NCBI RefSeq assembly: GCF_006517815.1
Contig: NZ_CP041198.1
Span: forward strand, 2,294,001-2,358,000
Direction of reading: 5' to 3'
DNA: 64,000 bases
From: Pseudarthrobacter sp. NIBRBAC000502770
GTDB lineage: Bacteria; Actinomycetota; Actinomycetes; Actinomycetales; Micrococcaceae
Shown here: positions 36,953 to 47,328 of the stretch, piece after piece
How the letters are laid out: each line of letters begins with the position of its first letter
How positions within the stretch are numbered: the stretch's first letter is position 1
The notes under the pieces: generated by a model
Told to the model about the DNA's origin: nothing
Database searches by the model: none
Seen by the model: only the letters and a program-made list of their open reading frames with translations
Made by a program: the position numbers and the translations under genes

Positions 36953-38047
36953 TTACGCCGGAGAGATGGAGTGGATGAGCTCCACTACCCGGGTGAGGAC
37001 GTCAGGGTCCGTCCCGGGGGGTACGCCGTGCCCCAGGTTCAGGACGTGGCCGGGTGCGGCGGAGCCGGCGGCGATGACCTCGCGGACGTGCGCTTCCAGG
37101 ATGTCCCAGGGTGCTTCCAGCAGCGCGGGGTCGATGTTTCCCTGCAGGGGCACCGTCCCGCCGAGCCGGCGGTTTGCTTCGTCCAGCGGGAGCCGGTAGT
37201 CAACGCCCACCACGTCCACTCCCACGTCCCGCATGGCCACGAGGAGTTCGGACGTGCCGGTGCCGAAGTGGATGAGCGGGGCACCCAGGTGGCGCACGTG
37301 GTCCAGGGCCCGGGCCGACGCCGGCGCAACGTATTTGGTGTAGTCGGCCAGTCCCAGCGAACCCGCCCAGGAGTCGAAGAGCTGGGCGGCGGAGGCCCCG
37401 GCCTCCAGCTGCGCCTGGAGGAACATGCCGGAGGCGTCGGCGGCCCAGTTGGCCAGCGCGGTCCAGGTTTCCGGATCAGCATGCATCATGGTCCGCGGGC
37501 CCAGGTGGTCGCGGGACGGCTTGCCTTCCACCATGTAGGCGGCCAGGGTGAACGGCGCCCCGGCGAAACCGATCAGTGGTGTCTTGCCCAGTTCGGCCAC
37601 CGTGAGGCGGACTGCTTCGCGGATGGGTTCCAGGGCTTCCCAGGTCAGCTGCGGCAGGGCCGCGACATCGGCGGCACTGCGCACGGGCTTATCAAGGACC
37701 GGCCCCACCCCGGGAACAATGTCCACGCCCACGCCGGCAAGCTTCAAGGGGATGACAATGTCCGAAAAGAAGATTCCGGCGTCCACGTCATGCCGGCGGA
37801 CGGGCTGGAGCGTGATCTCGGAGGCCAACTCCGGCCGGAGGCAGGAGTCCAACATGGCGATTCCCTCGCGCACCTTAAGGTATTCGGGCAGCGAGCGGCC
37901 GGCCTGCCGCATGAACCACACGGGACGGCGGGACGGCTTGCCGCCGCGGTAGGCCGTGATCAGCGGAGAGTCTGCTGTGCGGCCGTCCATCAGGGGATGG
38001 TCTGCGGCGAGGGCGCCGGCAGCGGAGACGGCAGGGCTAGGAGTCAT
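36953..38047 (-). CDS. hemE: Uroporphyrinogen decarboxylase
   Basis: Decarboxylates uroporphyrinogen III to coproporphyrinogen III. About 364 residues. The diagnostic N-terminal motif RRPVWFMRQAGRSLPEY is present, and FAGAPFTLAAYMVEG and LGHGVPPGTDPD are conserved further on. I placed the start at ATG 38045-38047, although AAAGG sits unusually close to it; the in-frame ATG at 37990 is an alternative. It heads the leftward haem run and is divergent from hemA. Confidence 0.94.
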   Translation of the reverse strand: MTPSPAVSAAGALAADHPLMDGRTADSPLITAYRGGKPSRRPVWFMRQAGRSLPEYLKVREGIAMLDSCLRPELASEITLQPVRRHDVDAGIFFSDIVIPLKLAGVGVDIVPGVGPVLDKPVRSAADVAALPQLTWEALEPIREAVRLTVAELGKTPLIGFAGAPFTLAAYMVEGKPSRDHLGPRTMMHADPETWTALANWAADASGMFLQAQLEAGASAAQLFDSWAGSLGLADYTKYVAPASARALDHVRHLGAPLIHFGTGTSELLVAMRDVGVDVVGVDYRLPLDEANRRLGGTVPLQGNIDPALLEAPWDILEAHVREVIAAGSAAPGHVLNLGHGVPPGTDPDVLTRVVELIHSISPA

Positions 38048-38165
38048 GCCTTTGATTGTGCCCAAAAAGAGCCGCAAAAGATAACGACAACCTGTCGCTG
38101 AAGCCCCGGAAAAGCGGGAGGTGGCGGGGAACACGTCCCACTGTGGCGACTATCCTTTCCCATGG

Positions 38166-38196
38166 TTGTTCTACCGGGTAACGAAAAAGCTATGAT
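38166..38196 (+). promoter_or_regulatory. Candidate hemA promoter giving a leaderless transcript
   Basis: TATGAT at 38191-38196 is a good -10, with TTGTTC at 38166-38171 as a weak -35 (19-base spacing). Transcription would begin at or just before the GTG at 38206, and no Shine-Dalgarno is seen there. Confidence 0.5.
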
Positions 38197-38205
38197 TGGT
38201 CTGCT

Positions 38206-39522
38206 GTGGTTCTTTTTTCATTGGTGGCTACACACGCCGACATCGATCTTGAAACCGTTGCTCAGTTGAGCAACGGTTCCTCCGGGATTGCCGCTTCCGC
38301 GCTCACTGAATCACCCGCCGTCGCCGGCGCGGTGGTCCTGGCCACGTGCAACCGTTATGAAATCTATGGCGAGGCCGCGAATCCGAACGATGTTGAAGCG
38401 GCCCGGGCCGCCCTCGTCTCGCGGATCAGCGAGGCCAGCGGACTGGCGGAGCCGCTCGTGTCCCGCTCCTTCAGCACCCGCACCGGGCCTGAGGTGACCC
38501 AGCACCTGTTTGCCGTCAGCGCGGGGCTGGACTCCGCCGTCGTCGGTGAGCGCGAGATCGCCGGGCAGGTTCGCCGCGCCCTCATCACCGCACAGCACGA
38601 CGGTACTGCCAGTGCCGGACTCGTCCGGCTGTTCCAGGCCGCGTCCAAAACCGCCAAGGATGTGGGCGCGCAGACTGCCCTGGGTTCGCGGGGCCTGTCC
38701 ATCGTTTCGGTGGCACTGGACCTGGCCACTGACCTTTCCGAAAACCCGGACTGGTCAACCAAGAAAGTTGTCCTGTTCGGAACCGGCGCGTATGCAGGCG
38801 CCACCATGGCCCTGCTGCGTGAGCGCGGCTGCACTGACATCTCCGTTTTCTCCTCCTCCGGCCGGGCCGAAGGGTTCGTGGCTTCCCGCGGAGGTGCCGC
38901 CCTGGACGCGGAGTCCCTGCGCCCCGCGGTGGCCGCTGCCGACGTCATGATCGGCTGCAGCGGCTCGGACACCCGGGTCGAGGCCGATGAACTGGCCCAG
39001 GTCCGCGCGGAGTCGCCGCAGCCCCTGATCGCCATCGACCTGGCGCTCACCCACGACTTCGATCCCGCCGTCGGCGAACTGGATGGCGTTGAACTGCTGA
39101 CGCTGGAATCTGTGCGCCTGGCCGCCCCGCAGGAGCAGGCGGAATCCCTGACCCAGGCCAGCGGCATCGTCAAGGGCGCGGCCAAGGCCTTCGAGCAGGA
39201 GCGCGAAGCCCGCTCGGTGGACTCCGCCATCGTTGCCCTGCGGCGCCACACCATGAGTGTGCTGGACGCGGAGATGGAAAAGGTCCGTGCCCGGCACGGG
39301 TGCACCGCTGCCGCCGAAGAAGTCGAGTTCGCGCTGCGCCGCATGGTCAAGCAGTTGCTGCACGTCCCCACGGTCCGCGCCCGCGAACTCGCGGCGAACG
39401 GCCAGCAGGACAACTACGTGGCGGCCCTGGAGGCACTGTACGGCATCACCGTCGAGCAGCCCGCCGCCACCGCGCCGGCCGCCGAGTGCCCGGTGGACCA
39501 CAAGGGCCGCGAAACCGCCTGA
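38206..39522 (+). CDS. hemA: Glutamyl-tRNA reductase
   Basis: First step of the C5 pathway: reduces glutamyl-tRNA to glutamate-1-semialdehyde with NADPH. 438 residues. The catalytic cysteine lies in [14 protein letters not shown] (about 43-56). [20 protein letters not shown] is the strongly conserved substrate segment, and the NADPH domain reads [19 protein letters not shown]. The C-terminal dimerisation helix region follows. GTG start at 38206 lies 10 bases after a TATGAT box. Divergent from hemE, allowing joint control of the whole haem locus. Confidence 0.96.
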   Translation: MVLFSLVATHADIDLETVAQLSNGSSGIAASALTESPAVAGAVVLATCNRYEIYGEAANPNDVEAARAALVSRISEASGLAEPLVSRSFSTRTGPEVTQHLFAVSAGLDSAVVGEREIAGQVRRALITAQHDGTASAGLVRLFQAASKTAKDVGAQTALGSRGLSIVSVALDLATDLSENPDWSTKKVVLFGTGAYAGATMALLRERGCTDISVFSSSGRAEGFVASRGGAALDAESLRPAVAAADVMIGCSGSDTRVEADELAQVRAESPQPLIAIDLALTHDFDPAVGELDGVELLTLESVRLAAPQEQAESLTQASGIVKGAAKAFEQEREARSVDSAIVALRRHTMSVLDAEMEKVRARHGCTAAAEEVEFALRRMVKQLLHVPTVRARELAANGQQDNYVAALEALYGITVEQPAATAPAAECPVDHKGRETA

Positions 39523-39534
39523 GTGCTTTCCCCG

Positions 39535-39636
39535 ACGCCCCATCACCATTTGCCCCTAAATCGGAAACGCCCCATCACTTTCTTCAGGGAAGTGATGGGG
39601 CGTTTCTCAAAAAGCCGCTAAAGGTGATGGGGCGTC
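39535..39636. terminator. Nested double inverted repeat, bidirectional terminator
   Basis: Inner 17-base arms (39564-39580, 39590-39606; GAAACGCCCCATCACTT) form a strong hairpin followed by TTTCTC. Outer 14-base arms (39535-39548, 39622-39635) repeat the same GACGCCCCATCACC core. Four copies of the core can pair in alternative ways between convergent hemA and moeZ. Confidence 0.8.
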
Positions 39637-39640
39637 CGGG

Positions 39641-40840
39641 TCAGTAGACCGGCTTTTCGGGTTCCACCTCCCGCACCCAGGCCAGGATCCCGCCGTCGAG
39701 ATGGCTGACCCGCTGATACCCGGCTGCCCGGGCGGCCGCCAGCACGCTGGCGGACCGCGTACCGGCCTTGCAGTGGAACACGATATCCCGGTCCTGCGGA
39801 AGTTCGTCCCAGGCCTCGCCGGCCAGGATACGTCCCTGCGGGATCAGTTTTGCCCCGTCGATCCGGACGATGTCGTACTCCCCCGATTCCCGGACGTCCA
39901 CCAGTTCAAAGTCCTTGAGCCCGGCTTGGCGCGAGGCCAGCATGGTGGCCAGCTGGGTGGCCGTGACCGTGTGTTCGGTGTCCGACGGGGAGGCCGGGGC
40001 GATGCCGCAGAAGGCCTCGTAGTCGGTGAGTTCGGTGATGGGTTCGGCGGCCGGGTCCTTCGCTACCCGGATCTCGCGCCAGCTCCCGCCGAGGGCGTCA
40101 AAGAGGGCCACGCGGCCCAGCAAAGAGCGCCCGACGCCGGTAATCAGCTTCACGGCTTCGGTCACCATGAGCGATCCCACGGCGGCGCACAGCATGCCAA
40201 AGACCCCGCCCTCGCCACAGGACGGGACGGAACCGGCAGGCGGGGCCTCGGGGTACAGGTCCCGGTACGTGGGTCCATGCTTCTCCCAAAACACGCTGAC
40301 CTGGCCGTCAAAGCGGAAGATGGAGCCCCACACATAGGGCTTGCCAAGGATGGCGGCGGCGTCGTTCACCAGGTAGCGGGTGGCGAAGTTGTCGGCACCG
40401 TCGAGAATGAGGTCGTAGCCGCTAAACAGTTCCAGGGCGTTGGACGAGTCCAGGCGCACGTTGTGCAGCCGGACGTCCACCAGCGGGTTCAGCCCGGCAA
40501 TGGCGTCGCGCGCCGATTCGATCTTGGGACGGCCCACATCGCTGACGCCGTGGATCACCTGGCGCTGCAGGTTGCTCAGGTCCACGACGTCGTCGTCGAT
40601 GATGCCGATGGTTCCCACCCCCGCCGCGGCGAGGTAGAGCAGCGCGGGTGCTCCCAATCCGCCGGCGCCGATCACCAGCACCTTGGCGTTCTTGAGCCGC
40701 CGCTGCCCGAGGGCGCCGATCTCGGGAATGATCAGGTGCCGGGAGTATCTTTCGACCTCGGCGGCCGTGAGGTCGGCGGCCGGTTCCACCAGCGGATCCA
40801 GGGAGGGTGACGCAACATTTGCGGTGAAAGACGAAGCCAT
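39641..40840 (-). CDS. moeZ: Adenylyltransferase/sulfurtransferase MoeZ
   Basis: Activates the C-terminus of small sulfur carriers (MoaD, CysO, possibly ThiS) by adenylation and thiocarboxylation. 399 residues: an E1/ThiF-type domain with VIGAGGLGAPALLYLAAAGV and DDDVVDLSNLQRQVIH, then a rhodanese domain whose active cysteine is in CKAGTRSASVLAAA (about 361-374). Equivalent in order to M. tuberculosis moeB1 (Rv3206c), beside the TetR and DUF3107 genes. No other molybdopterin gene is present here, so a link to the thi genes 2 kb away is a reasonable guess. Confidence 0.92.
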   Translation of the reverse strand: MASSFTANVASPSLDPLVEPAADLTAAEVERYSRHLIIPEIGALGQRRLKNAKVLVIGAGGLGAPALLYLAAAGVGTIGIIDDDVVDLSNLQRQVIHGVSDVGRPKIESARDAIAGLNPLVDVRLHNVRLDSSNALELFSGYDLILDGADNFATRYLVNDAAAILGKPYVWGSIFRFDGQVSVFWEKHGPTYRDLYPEAPPAGSVPSCGEGGVFGMLCAAVGSLMVTEAVKLITGVGRSLLGRVALFDALGGSWREIRVAKDPAAEPITELTDYEAFCGIAPASPSDTEHTVTATQLATMLASRQAGLKDFELVDVRESGEYDIVRIDGAKLIPQGRILAGEAWDELPQDRDIVFHCKAGTRSASVLAAARAAGYQRVSHLDGGILAWVREVEPEKPVY

Positions 40841-40907
40841 ACTTCAATGTATGCCCCGGGATACCGCCGGGTCATATTACCCCGCAGTAAAGTGAAGGGT
40901 AACTGCA

Positions 40908-41591
40908 ATGGAAAGAAGGACAACTGTGGTCCCTGAAGCACGGGCAGACCGCCCGACCGCCGCCGAACCGCAAGCTCCCTCCCGCCCCGCAGGCCAGCGG
41001 TCCGCCCGGCTGCCCCGGGATGAGCGCCGCGCACAACTCCTTGCTGCGGCCCAAGAGGTGTTCGTAGCCAACGGCTACCACGGCGCTGCGATGGATGAGA
41101 TCGCAGAAACCGCCCACGTGAGCAAACCGGTGCTGTACCAGCACTTTCCGTCGAAGCGCGAACTCTACCTCGCGCTGCTGGAAAGCCACCTGGCCTCGCT
41201 CACCGAACTGATGCTGGGCGCCCTGAACTCCACCACGGACAATGATGAACGCGTCCAGGCCGTCATGCGCGCCTACTTCCACTTCATCGCCAATGACGAC
41301 CAGGCCCACCGCCTGGTGTTCGAATCAGACCTGATCAACGACACCGATGTCAGCTCCAGGCTGGAAACCTTCAACCGGACCTTCGCCGACGCCATTGCCA
41401 GGGTCATTGCGGAGGACACCAAGCTCCCCCACCTGGAAGCCCAGCTGCTGGGCCGGGGCCTGGCCGGAATGGCGCAGGTCAGCGCCCGGTACTGGCTGGA
41501 AACGGACGGCAACCTGGACCTCGATGTGGCCAGCGACCTCATCTACCGTTTAGCTTGGCGCGGAATCTCTCGCTTCCCCAAAGAGTCCTAG
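40908..41591 (+). CDS. TetR-family transcriptional regulator
   Basis: A 227-residue repressor-like protein. An unusual disordered N-terminus rich in Ala, Arg and Pro precedes the HTH domain (RRAQLLAAAQEVFVANGYHG then AAMDEIAETAHVSKPVLYQH, about 40-80). The C-terminal ligand/dimer domain is typical in length. A GAAGGG sits before the ATG. Divergent from moeZ by 67 bases and followed by DUF3107, an order also found in mycobacteria (Rv3208-Rv3208A). Its effector is unknown. Confidence 0.9.
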   Translation: MERRTTVVPEARADRPTAAEPQAPSRPAGQRSARLPRDERRAQLLAAAQEVFVANGYHGAAMDEIAETAHVSKPVLYQHFPSKRELYLALLESHLASLTELMLGALNSTTDNDERVQAVMRAYFHFIANDDQAHRLVFESDLINDTDVSSRLETFNRTFADAIARVIAEDTKLPHLEAQLLGRGLAGMAQVSARYWLETDGNLDLDVASDLIYRLAWRGISRFPKES

Positions 41592-41651
41592 ACTACAAAT
41601 AAGACAACACCTCGTAGAAACACGAGAACTTTCACAGGCTGGGAGGCCCCC

Positions 41652-41876
41652 TTGGAGATTAAGATCGGCGTTCAGAACGTTGGCCGCGAAATCGTGCTGG
41701 AATCAACCCAGGATGCGGAGACCGTGGCCAAGGTGGTTGGCGAAGCCATCAATGGGGGCAGCGAACTGCGCCTGAAGGATGACAAAGGACGCCTGATCAT
41801 TGTTCCAGGCAACGCATTGGCTTACGTGGAAATCGGTGCCGAGGAGGTCCGGCGCGTAGGTTTCGGGCAGTTCTAG
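41652..41876 (+). CDS. DUF3107 small protein
   Basis: A 74-residue actinobacterial protein of unknown function (MEIKIGVQNVGREIVLESTQ at the start). It begins with TTG at 41652, preceded by GGGAGG. The chain is acidic and mixed alpha/beta with no membrane segment. The M. tuberculosis relative is Rv3208A. It lies 60 bases after the TetR gene and is probably in the same transcript with the next small gene. Confidence 0.88.
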   Translation: MEIKIGVQNVGREIVLESTQDAETVAKVVGEAINGGSELRLKDDKGRLIIVPGNALAYVEIGAEEVRRVGFGQF

Positions 41877-41916
41877 TCCGGGCCTGCTGCAGGCCCCCCG
41901 TTCTTCAAGGAGATCC

Positions 41917-42219
41917 ATGCTTTCGCTGACCATCGTGGTGCTGGCAACCGTCGCTGCGGGCTTCGTTGTCTGGGCCAATGACAAGCGGCACTCCAAATAC
42001 GGCGCGGCCTTGCCTGCCGGTGTTGCCGTGGGTGTTGCGGCGCTGGCCTGGATCATCCTGATGACCGCGGGCTTCGGCTACCTTCCGGGAACCACGTGGC
42101 TTCCCTGGGTCCTGCCGATGGTCCTGGGCGTCGCCGCTGCCATCGCCGCTGTCGTCTACCTGGGCCGCACGCGCGCCCGCCGCGATACGGAACGCCTCAC
42201 TGTCATCCTGCGGCGCTGA
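41917..42219 (+). CDS. Small membrane protein of unknown function
   Basis: 100 residues with three hydrophobic helices (about 1-19, 30-52, 62-82) and a basic tail (GRTRARRDTERLTVILRR). AAGGAG lies seven bases before the ATG. I do not recognise the family beyond actinobacterial small membrane proteins. The gene follows DUF3107 by 40 bases and is ended by a large palindrome. Confidence 0.78.
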   Translation: MLSLTIVVLATVAAGFVVWANDKRHSKYGAALPAGVAVGVAALAWIILMTAGFGYLPGTTWLPWVLPMVLGVAAAIAAVVYLGRTRARRDTERLTVILRR

Positions 42220-42236
42220 CCGCCCGCAAGTTAGGA

Positions 42237-42284
42237 CATGCGCGTGTGGCCACCACCCTGCAGGGTGGTGGCCACACGCGTATG
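42237..42284. terminator. Large perfect palindrome between convergent genes
   Basis: 42241-42260 and 42261-42280 are exact 20-base complements (arm begins CGCGTGTGGCC), extended by CATG/TATG. No T tract follows, so termination may depend on the hairpin alone or on Rho. Confidence 0.65.
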
Positions 42285-42293
42285 TTCCGGGTT

Positions 42294-43346
<1,053 letters not shown>

Positions 43347-43350
<4 letters not shown>

Positions 43351-44642
43351 ACTGTCTCCTTGGTGTGGTGGTTTGTGCGGGCGGCGGCCGGACGCGAGAA
43401 CCGCTCCGGACTGAAGGGCGCCCAGCGCGGGTCGGCATGCCCGTCCAGCAACCCGGCGCAGATGGCTGCGGCAGCGGGAGTGAGCAGCACCCCGTGCCGG
43501 AAGAACCCGGTGGCGATGATGAGTCCGGGGACGTGCCCGGCCTTGTCGCCTGCAGATCCGGGGGTCGCCGGAACGCGGCCCAGCAGCGGCGCGTTGTCGG
43601 GGGTTCCGGGCCGGGCCCTTGCGGTGCACTCCAGCAGCTCCAGTTCGGCGACGGCGGGCACCAGCGCCTGGGCATCGCGCAGCAGCTGATAGACGCCCCC
43701 GGCGCTGACGGCATCGGACAGCGCGTCCTCGCGCTGGGTGGCTCCGATGACCACGGTCCCGTCCTGCCGGGGAACGATATAGACGGGGACACCGTGCACC
43801 AGCCCGCGCACCGTGGACGTCACAAGGGGCTGGAGGTGCTGCGGAACGGCGAGGCGGAGGATGTCTCCGTGTACGGGGCGCAGGGGCAGGTCGAGGCCGT
43901 CGGGCAGGCCGCCCAGGTCCCCTGCCTGCAGCCCGTTGGCCACGATCGTTTCCGTTGCCAGGACGGTGCCGCCGCCAGCCAGGCTGGCGCCGACGACGCT
44001 TCCGCCCTCCCACAGCAGGCCGCCGGCCCGGTCCGGCACGGCATACCCTTCCACTGCCCCTGCCACCGCCAGGCCAGGCTTCCCGCGGACGGCACCGGCG
44101 AGGGCCTGCCGGAGGGCAGCCAGCAGGCGGCGGGGATCGACCTGGTGGTCCGCAGGCGTGTCAAGGGCGCAGGCTATCGCGGGGCTGAGGAGTGGCTCGC
44201 GTTTGCGGGCGTCCCGTACGGTGAGTGGTTCCACGGCAAGTCCGTTGGCCTGCTGTACGGCGCGGAGGTCCATCAGCGCGCGGCGGTCCGCGGCGTCGGC
44301 ACCCACGGCGAGTGTCGGCGTCGTCAGGTATCCGGAACCGGAGGTGGCTCCTGCGATGGCTGCGGCGAAACCGGGCCAGCGGGAGGAAGCGTCAAGCATC
44401 AGTTCCAGGAGGTCCTCCTCCTGGTAGTGCAGTTCGCTGACGGGGGCCAGCATTCCTGCGGCGGCCCAGCTGGCGCCGCTTCCGGGCGCGTCATCGATCA
44501 GGGCCACGGAGCGGCCGGAGCGCTGCGCCTCCCAGGCGATGCCATGGCCCACCACTCCGCCGCCGATGACGGCGACGTCCGCGCGGACCGAGGAACGGGG
44601 GGCACTGGACGGCCCGGCACGATGGTCAACGGGGGTGCTCAT
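43347..44642 (-). CDS. thiO: Glycine oxidase ThiO
   Basis: FAD enzyme oxidising glycine to dehydroglycine for thiazole synthesis. 431 residues, DAO fold. The FAD motif is ADVAVIGGGVVGHGIAWEAQ (about 23-42), with GSGASWAAAGMLAPVSELHY following; the C-terminus has GLIIATGFFRHGVLLTPAAA, close to the family GHxRxGxLLxP motif. ATG at 44642 is eight bases after the TPP riboswitch core, with AAGGAAC as ribosome binding site. First gene of thiOSG. Confidence 0.94.
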
Positions 44643-44649
44643 ACGGTTC

Positions 44650-44748
44650 CTTCCCTACGCCGGCATTAACCGGATCAGGTCAAGCGGTCGGCTCTGACGC
44701 CCTCTCAGCCCGGCGCTTTGTGACAGCTGCCGCGGGCTCCCGCAGTAC
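44650..44748 (-). promoter_or_regulatory. TPP riboswitch controlling thiOSG
   Basis: On the minus strand the 5' part has GCGGGAGCCC, then GGGCTGAGAGGGC, then ACCTGATCCGGTTAATGCCG followed by GCGTAGGGA, the conserved thi-box set. AAGGA directly follows and serves thiO, so translational blocking by TPP binding is the likely mechanism. Confidence 0.95.
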
Positions 44749-44780
44749 CAGGCCAGTTTAGAGGAACTAGGCTTGCAGGC

Positions 44781-45521
44781 ATGAATGTGTCCGCTTCCTC
44801 CCTGCCCGCAGGCCCCCACGCTCCAGCAGCCCCGGCCGGCATAGCCGAAGTTGCCAACGCCGGCCACAACGACGCCCTGAAGGCGGCCCGCCTGTACCTG
44901 TGCACCGATGCACGCACTGCGCACGGCGACTTCGCGGAGTTTGTGGACGCCGCGTTTGCCGGCGGCGTGGACATCATCCAGCTGCGGGACAAGACCATCG
45001 AGGCCGCCGAGGAACTGGACCTCCTGGCGGCGTTGAAGGAGACCGCGGTACGCCATGGCCGGCTGTGGGCCGTCAATGACCGCGCCGATATTGCCGTGCT
45101 GTCCGGGGCACCGGTGTTCCACATCGGCCAAAAGGACCTTCCGCTGGCTGCGGCGCGCACGCTGGTCAACGGCAACGCCGCCATCGGCCTCTCCAGCCAC
45201 ACCACGGGCCAGGTCGACGCCGCCCTCGCTGCAACCGGCGGCCCGTCCGGGCTGGACTACTTCTGCGTTGGGCCGGTATGGGCCACACCCACCAAACCCG
45301 GCAGGGCCGCCGTCGGGCCTGAACTGGTGAAGTACGCCGCCGATGCCTCCGGGCAGGCCGGGGATCCGGTGCCGTGGTTTGCCATCGGCGGCATCGACCA
45401 CGGAAACGTCCGCGAGGTGGTGGCGGCCGGTGCACGCCGGATCGTGGTGGTCCGCGCCATCACCGAGGCCGCCGACCCCGCGGCAGCCGCTGCCTCGCTC
45501 CTCGGCGCGCTGGACGGCTGA
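44781..45521 (+). CDS. thiE: Thiamine-phosphate synthase
   Basis: Joins the pyrimidine and thiazole moieties of thiamine. 246 residues, TIM barrel, with an extended Ala-rich N-terminus before [20 protein letters not shown]. Conserved motifs are [39 protein letters not shown] and [11 protein letters not shown]. Divergent from thiO across the riboswitch region; no thi-box lies on its own side, so it may escape TPP control. Confidence 0.94.
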   Translation: MNVSASSLPAGPHAPAAPAGIAEVANAGHNDALKAARLYLCTDARTAHGDFAEFVDAAFAGGVDIIQLRDKTIEAAEELDLLAALKETAVRHGRLWAVNDRADIAVLSGAPVFHIGQKDLPLAAARTLVNGNAAIGLSSHTTGQVDAALAATGGPSGLDYFCVGPVWATPTKPGRAAVGPELVKYAADASGQAGDPVPWFAIGGIDHGNVREVVAAGARRIVVVRAITEAADPAAAAASLLGALDG

Positions 45522-45560
45522 GACTGCTTAATCCCGGGACTTGGCGCTACGCTGAATTTT

Positions 45561-47038
45561 GTGTCGCATCATCGGTTGGCCCCTAACGTCCGTGACCACA
45601 GGAACGCCTTGGAAGAGGCGCTGGGCCTGCTGCGGACCGAACTTGAGCTGCCCGGGCCGTATCCTGCCGACGCGGTGGAAGACGCCCGGGCCGCCGTCGC
45701 GGCGCTGAAGCTGCCGTCCTACGACCTGACCGCCGTCGAGTTCGTGACTATCGATCCGGCGTCCTCCACGGACCTGGACCAGGCAGTCTTCATCGAACCG
45801 GACGGCACCGGCTACCGCGTCATGTATGCCATCGCCGACGTCCCCGCATTCGTTGCACCGGGCGGGCCGCTGGACGCCGAGACCCGGCGCCGCGGACAGA
45901 CGTTCTACGCTCCGGACGGCCGGATCCCGCTGCATCCGGAGGTGATCAGCGAGGGGGCCGGCAGCCTGCTGCCCGGCCAGGAGTGCTCGGCTTTCGTCTG
46001 GGACTTCACGCTCGACGGCGAAGCGTCCGTGATTACCGTCGGCGTCCGGCGGGCGCGGGTCCGCAGCCGCGACAAGCTCAGCTACAAAGGTGCCCAGGCC
46101 GACCTCGACGCCGGGACCGCCCCACCCGTCCTCCGGCTGCTCCGCGAGGTGGGGCTGAAACGCGTGGCGCTGGAACGGGCACGGGAGGGCGCCAGCCTGA
46201 ACATGCCCGAGCAGGAAATCGTCCAGCTGCCGGACGGCGGCTACCGGATTGACGCCGTCCCGCAGCTTCCCGTCGAGGACTGGAACGCGCAGATTTCGTT
46301 GATGACCGGAATGGCAGCCGCGCAGCTCATGCTTGAGGGCAAGGTGGGCATCCTGCGCACCATGCCCGCACCTGACGAGCGGTCGCTGCGGCACTTCCGG
46401 CTGCAGACCGAAGTGCTGGGCAGGCCGTGGGACGGGCAGGTCAGCTACGGCGAATACCTGCGGTCGCTCGATCCCACCGACCCGCGCCAGCTGGCCATCA
46501 TGCATTCGGCCGGGATGCTGTTCCGCGGCGCGTCCTACACCGCCTTTGACGGGACGGTCCCCGAAGACGGTATCCAGTCCGCCATCGGCGCCGCCTACGC
46601 CCACACCACGGCGCCGCTGCGCCGCCTGGTGGACCGGTTCGTGCTGGTCATCTGCGAGGCCCTGAGCAACGGCGGCGATGTTCCCGGCTGGGCGCGCGAA
46701 GCCCTGCCCCTGCTTCCGGGCATCATGGCGGGATCGGACCAGCTGGCGTCAAGGATGGAGCGCCTGGCCCTGGATACCGTGGAAGCGGCACTGCTGCTGA
46801 ACCACATCGGGCAGGAATTCGATGCGATCGTCATCTCCGGATCCAAGCCGCAGAACGGGAACGGCAACGGGAATGGCAAGAATGGAAATGGGAACGGCAG
46901 TTCGGGGTTATCCAGATTGCCGAACCGGCGGTGACCGCTCGGTGCGCCGGGGAGCTGGAGTCCGGCACCAAGGTCCGGGTACGGCTGGTTTCCTCCGATA
47001 TCACCACCCGGCAGATCCACTTCGAGCTCGTTTCCTGA
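45561..47038 (+). pseudogene. RNB-domain ribonuclease, frameshifted near the C-terminus
   Basis: RNase II/R-like exoribonuclease of about 490 residues. The RNB active-site cluster is VTIDPASSTDLDQAVF (about 62-77). The frame stops at 46934 after a Gly/Asn repeat tract. The expected ending (VIQIAEPAVTARCAGELESG, then TKVRVRLVSSD to IHFELVS) continues in the next frame to 47038. One added G in the GGGG at 46904-46907 restores the whole protein. The missing piece is a short beta-rich C-terminal domain, so even the truncated form might keep catalytic residues. GTG start at 45561. Confidence 0.85.
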
Positions 47039-47328
47039 ACGGCAGGCGGCCCCCCAGGCGGTCCGAAACCGTGTTTTTGTGCCCTTACGGCTAGACTGGA
47101 GGGGTAGAACTGGATGCCCGGTCGTTGATTTCCTTGATTTGAAACCAACAAGCCCGCCCCTACGCGATCTTGAGAAGTACCCGTTGGTCACCAGTGCCAG
47201 CATTAGATAGCCCGCGATCGGCTTCCACTGGAATCGCTTGCGCGCCTGAGCGTGCTCCGGAACGGCCAGCCCTGGCCGGCCCGTTGAGCAGGCAGCGCCA
47301 TTGCCTAAATGAATAAGGAAACTCCCCT
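47039..47328 (+). promoter_or_regulatory. Long leader region of the DEAD-box helicase gene
   Basis: 290 bases with no gene. TAGACT at 47092-47097 is a possible -10, giving a leader of about 225 bases. CCAGCCCTGGCCGG near 47265 is partly self-complementary. AATAAGGAAAC before the GTG supplies the ribosome binding site. Long leaders are common for cold-inducible RNA helicases; control is inferred. Confidence 0.45.

Noticed and set aside
35513..38101. An 862-codon open frame on the plus strand opposite cgoX and hemE
   Set aside because: It is the antisense shadow of well-recognised haem genes; high GC at third positions keeps the reverse frame open. Its translation is low-complexity Gly/His/Arg with no domain.
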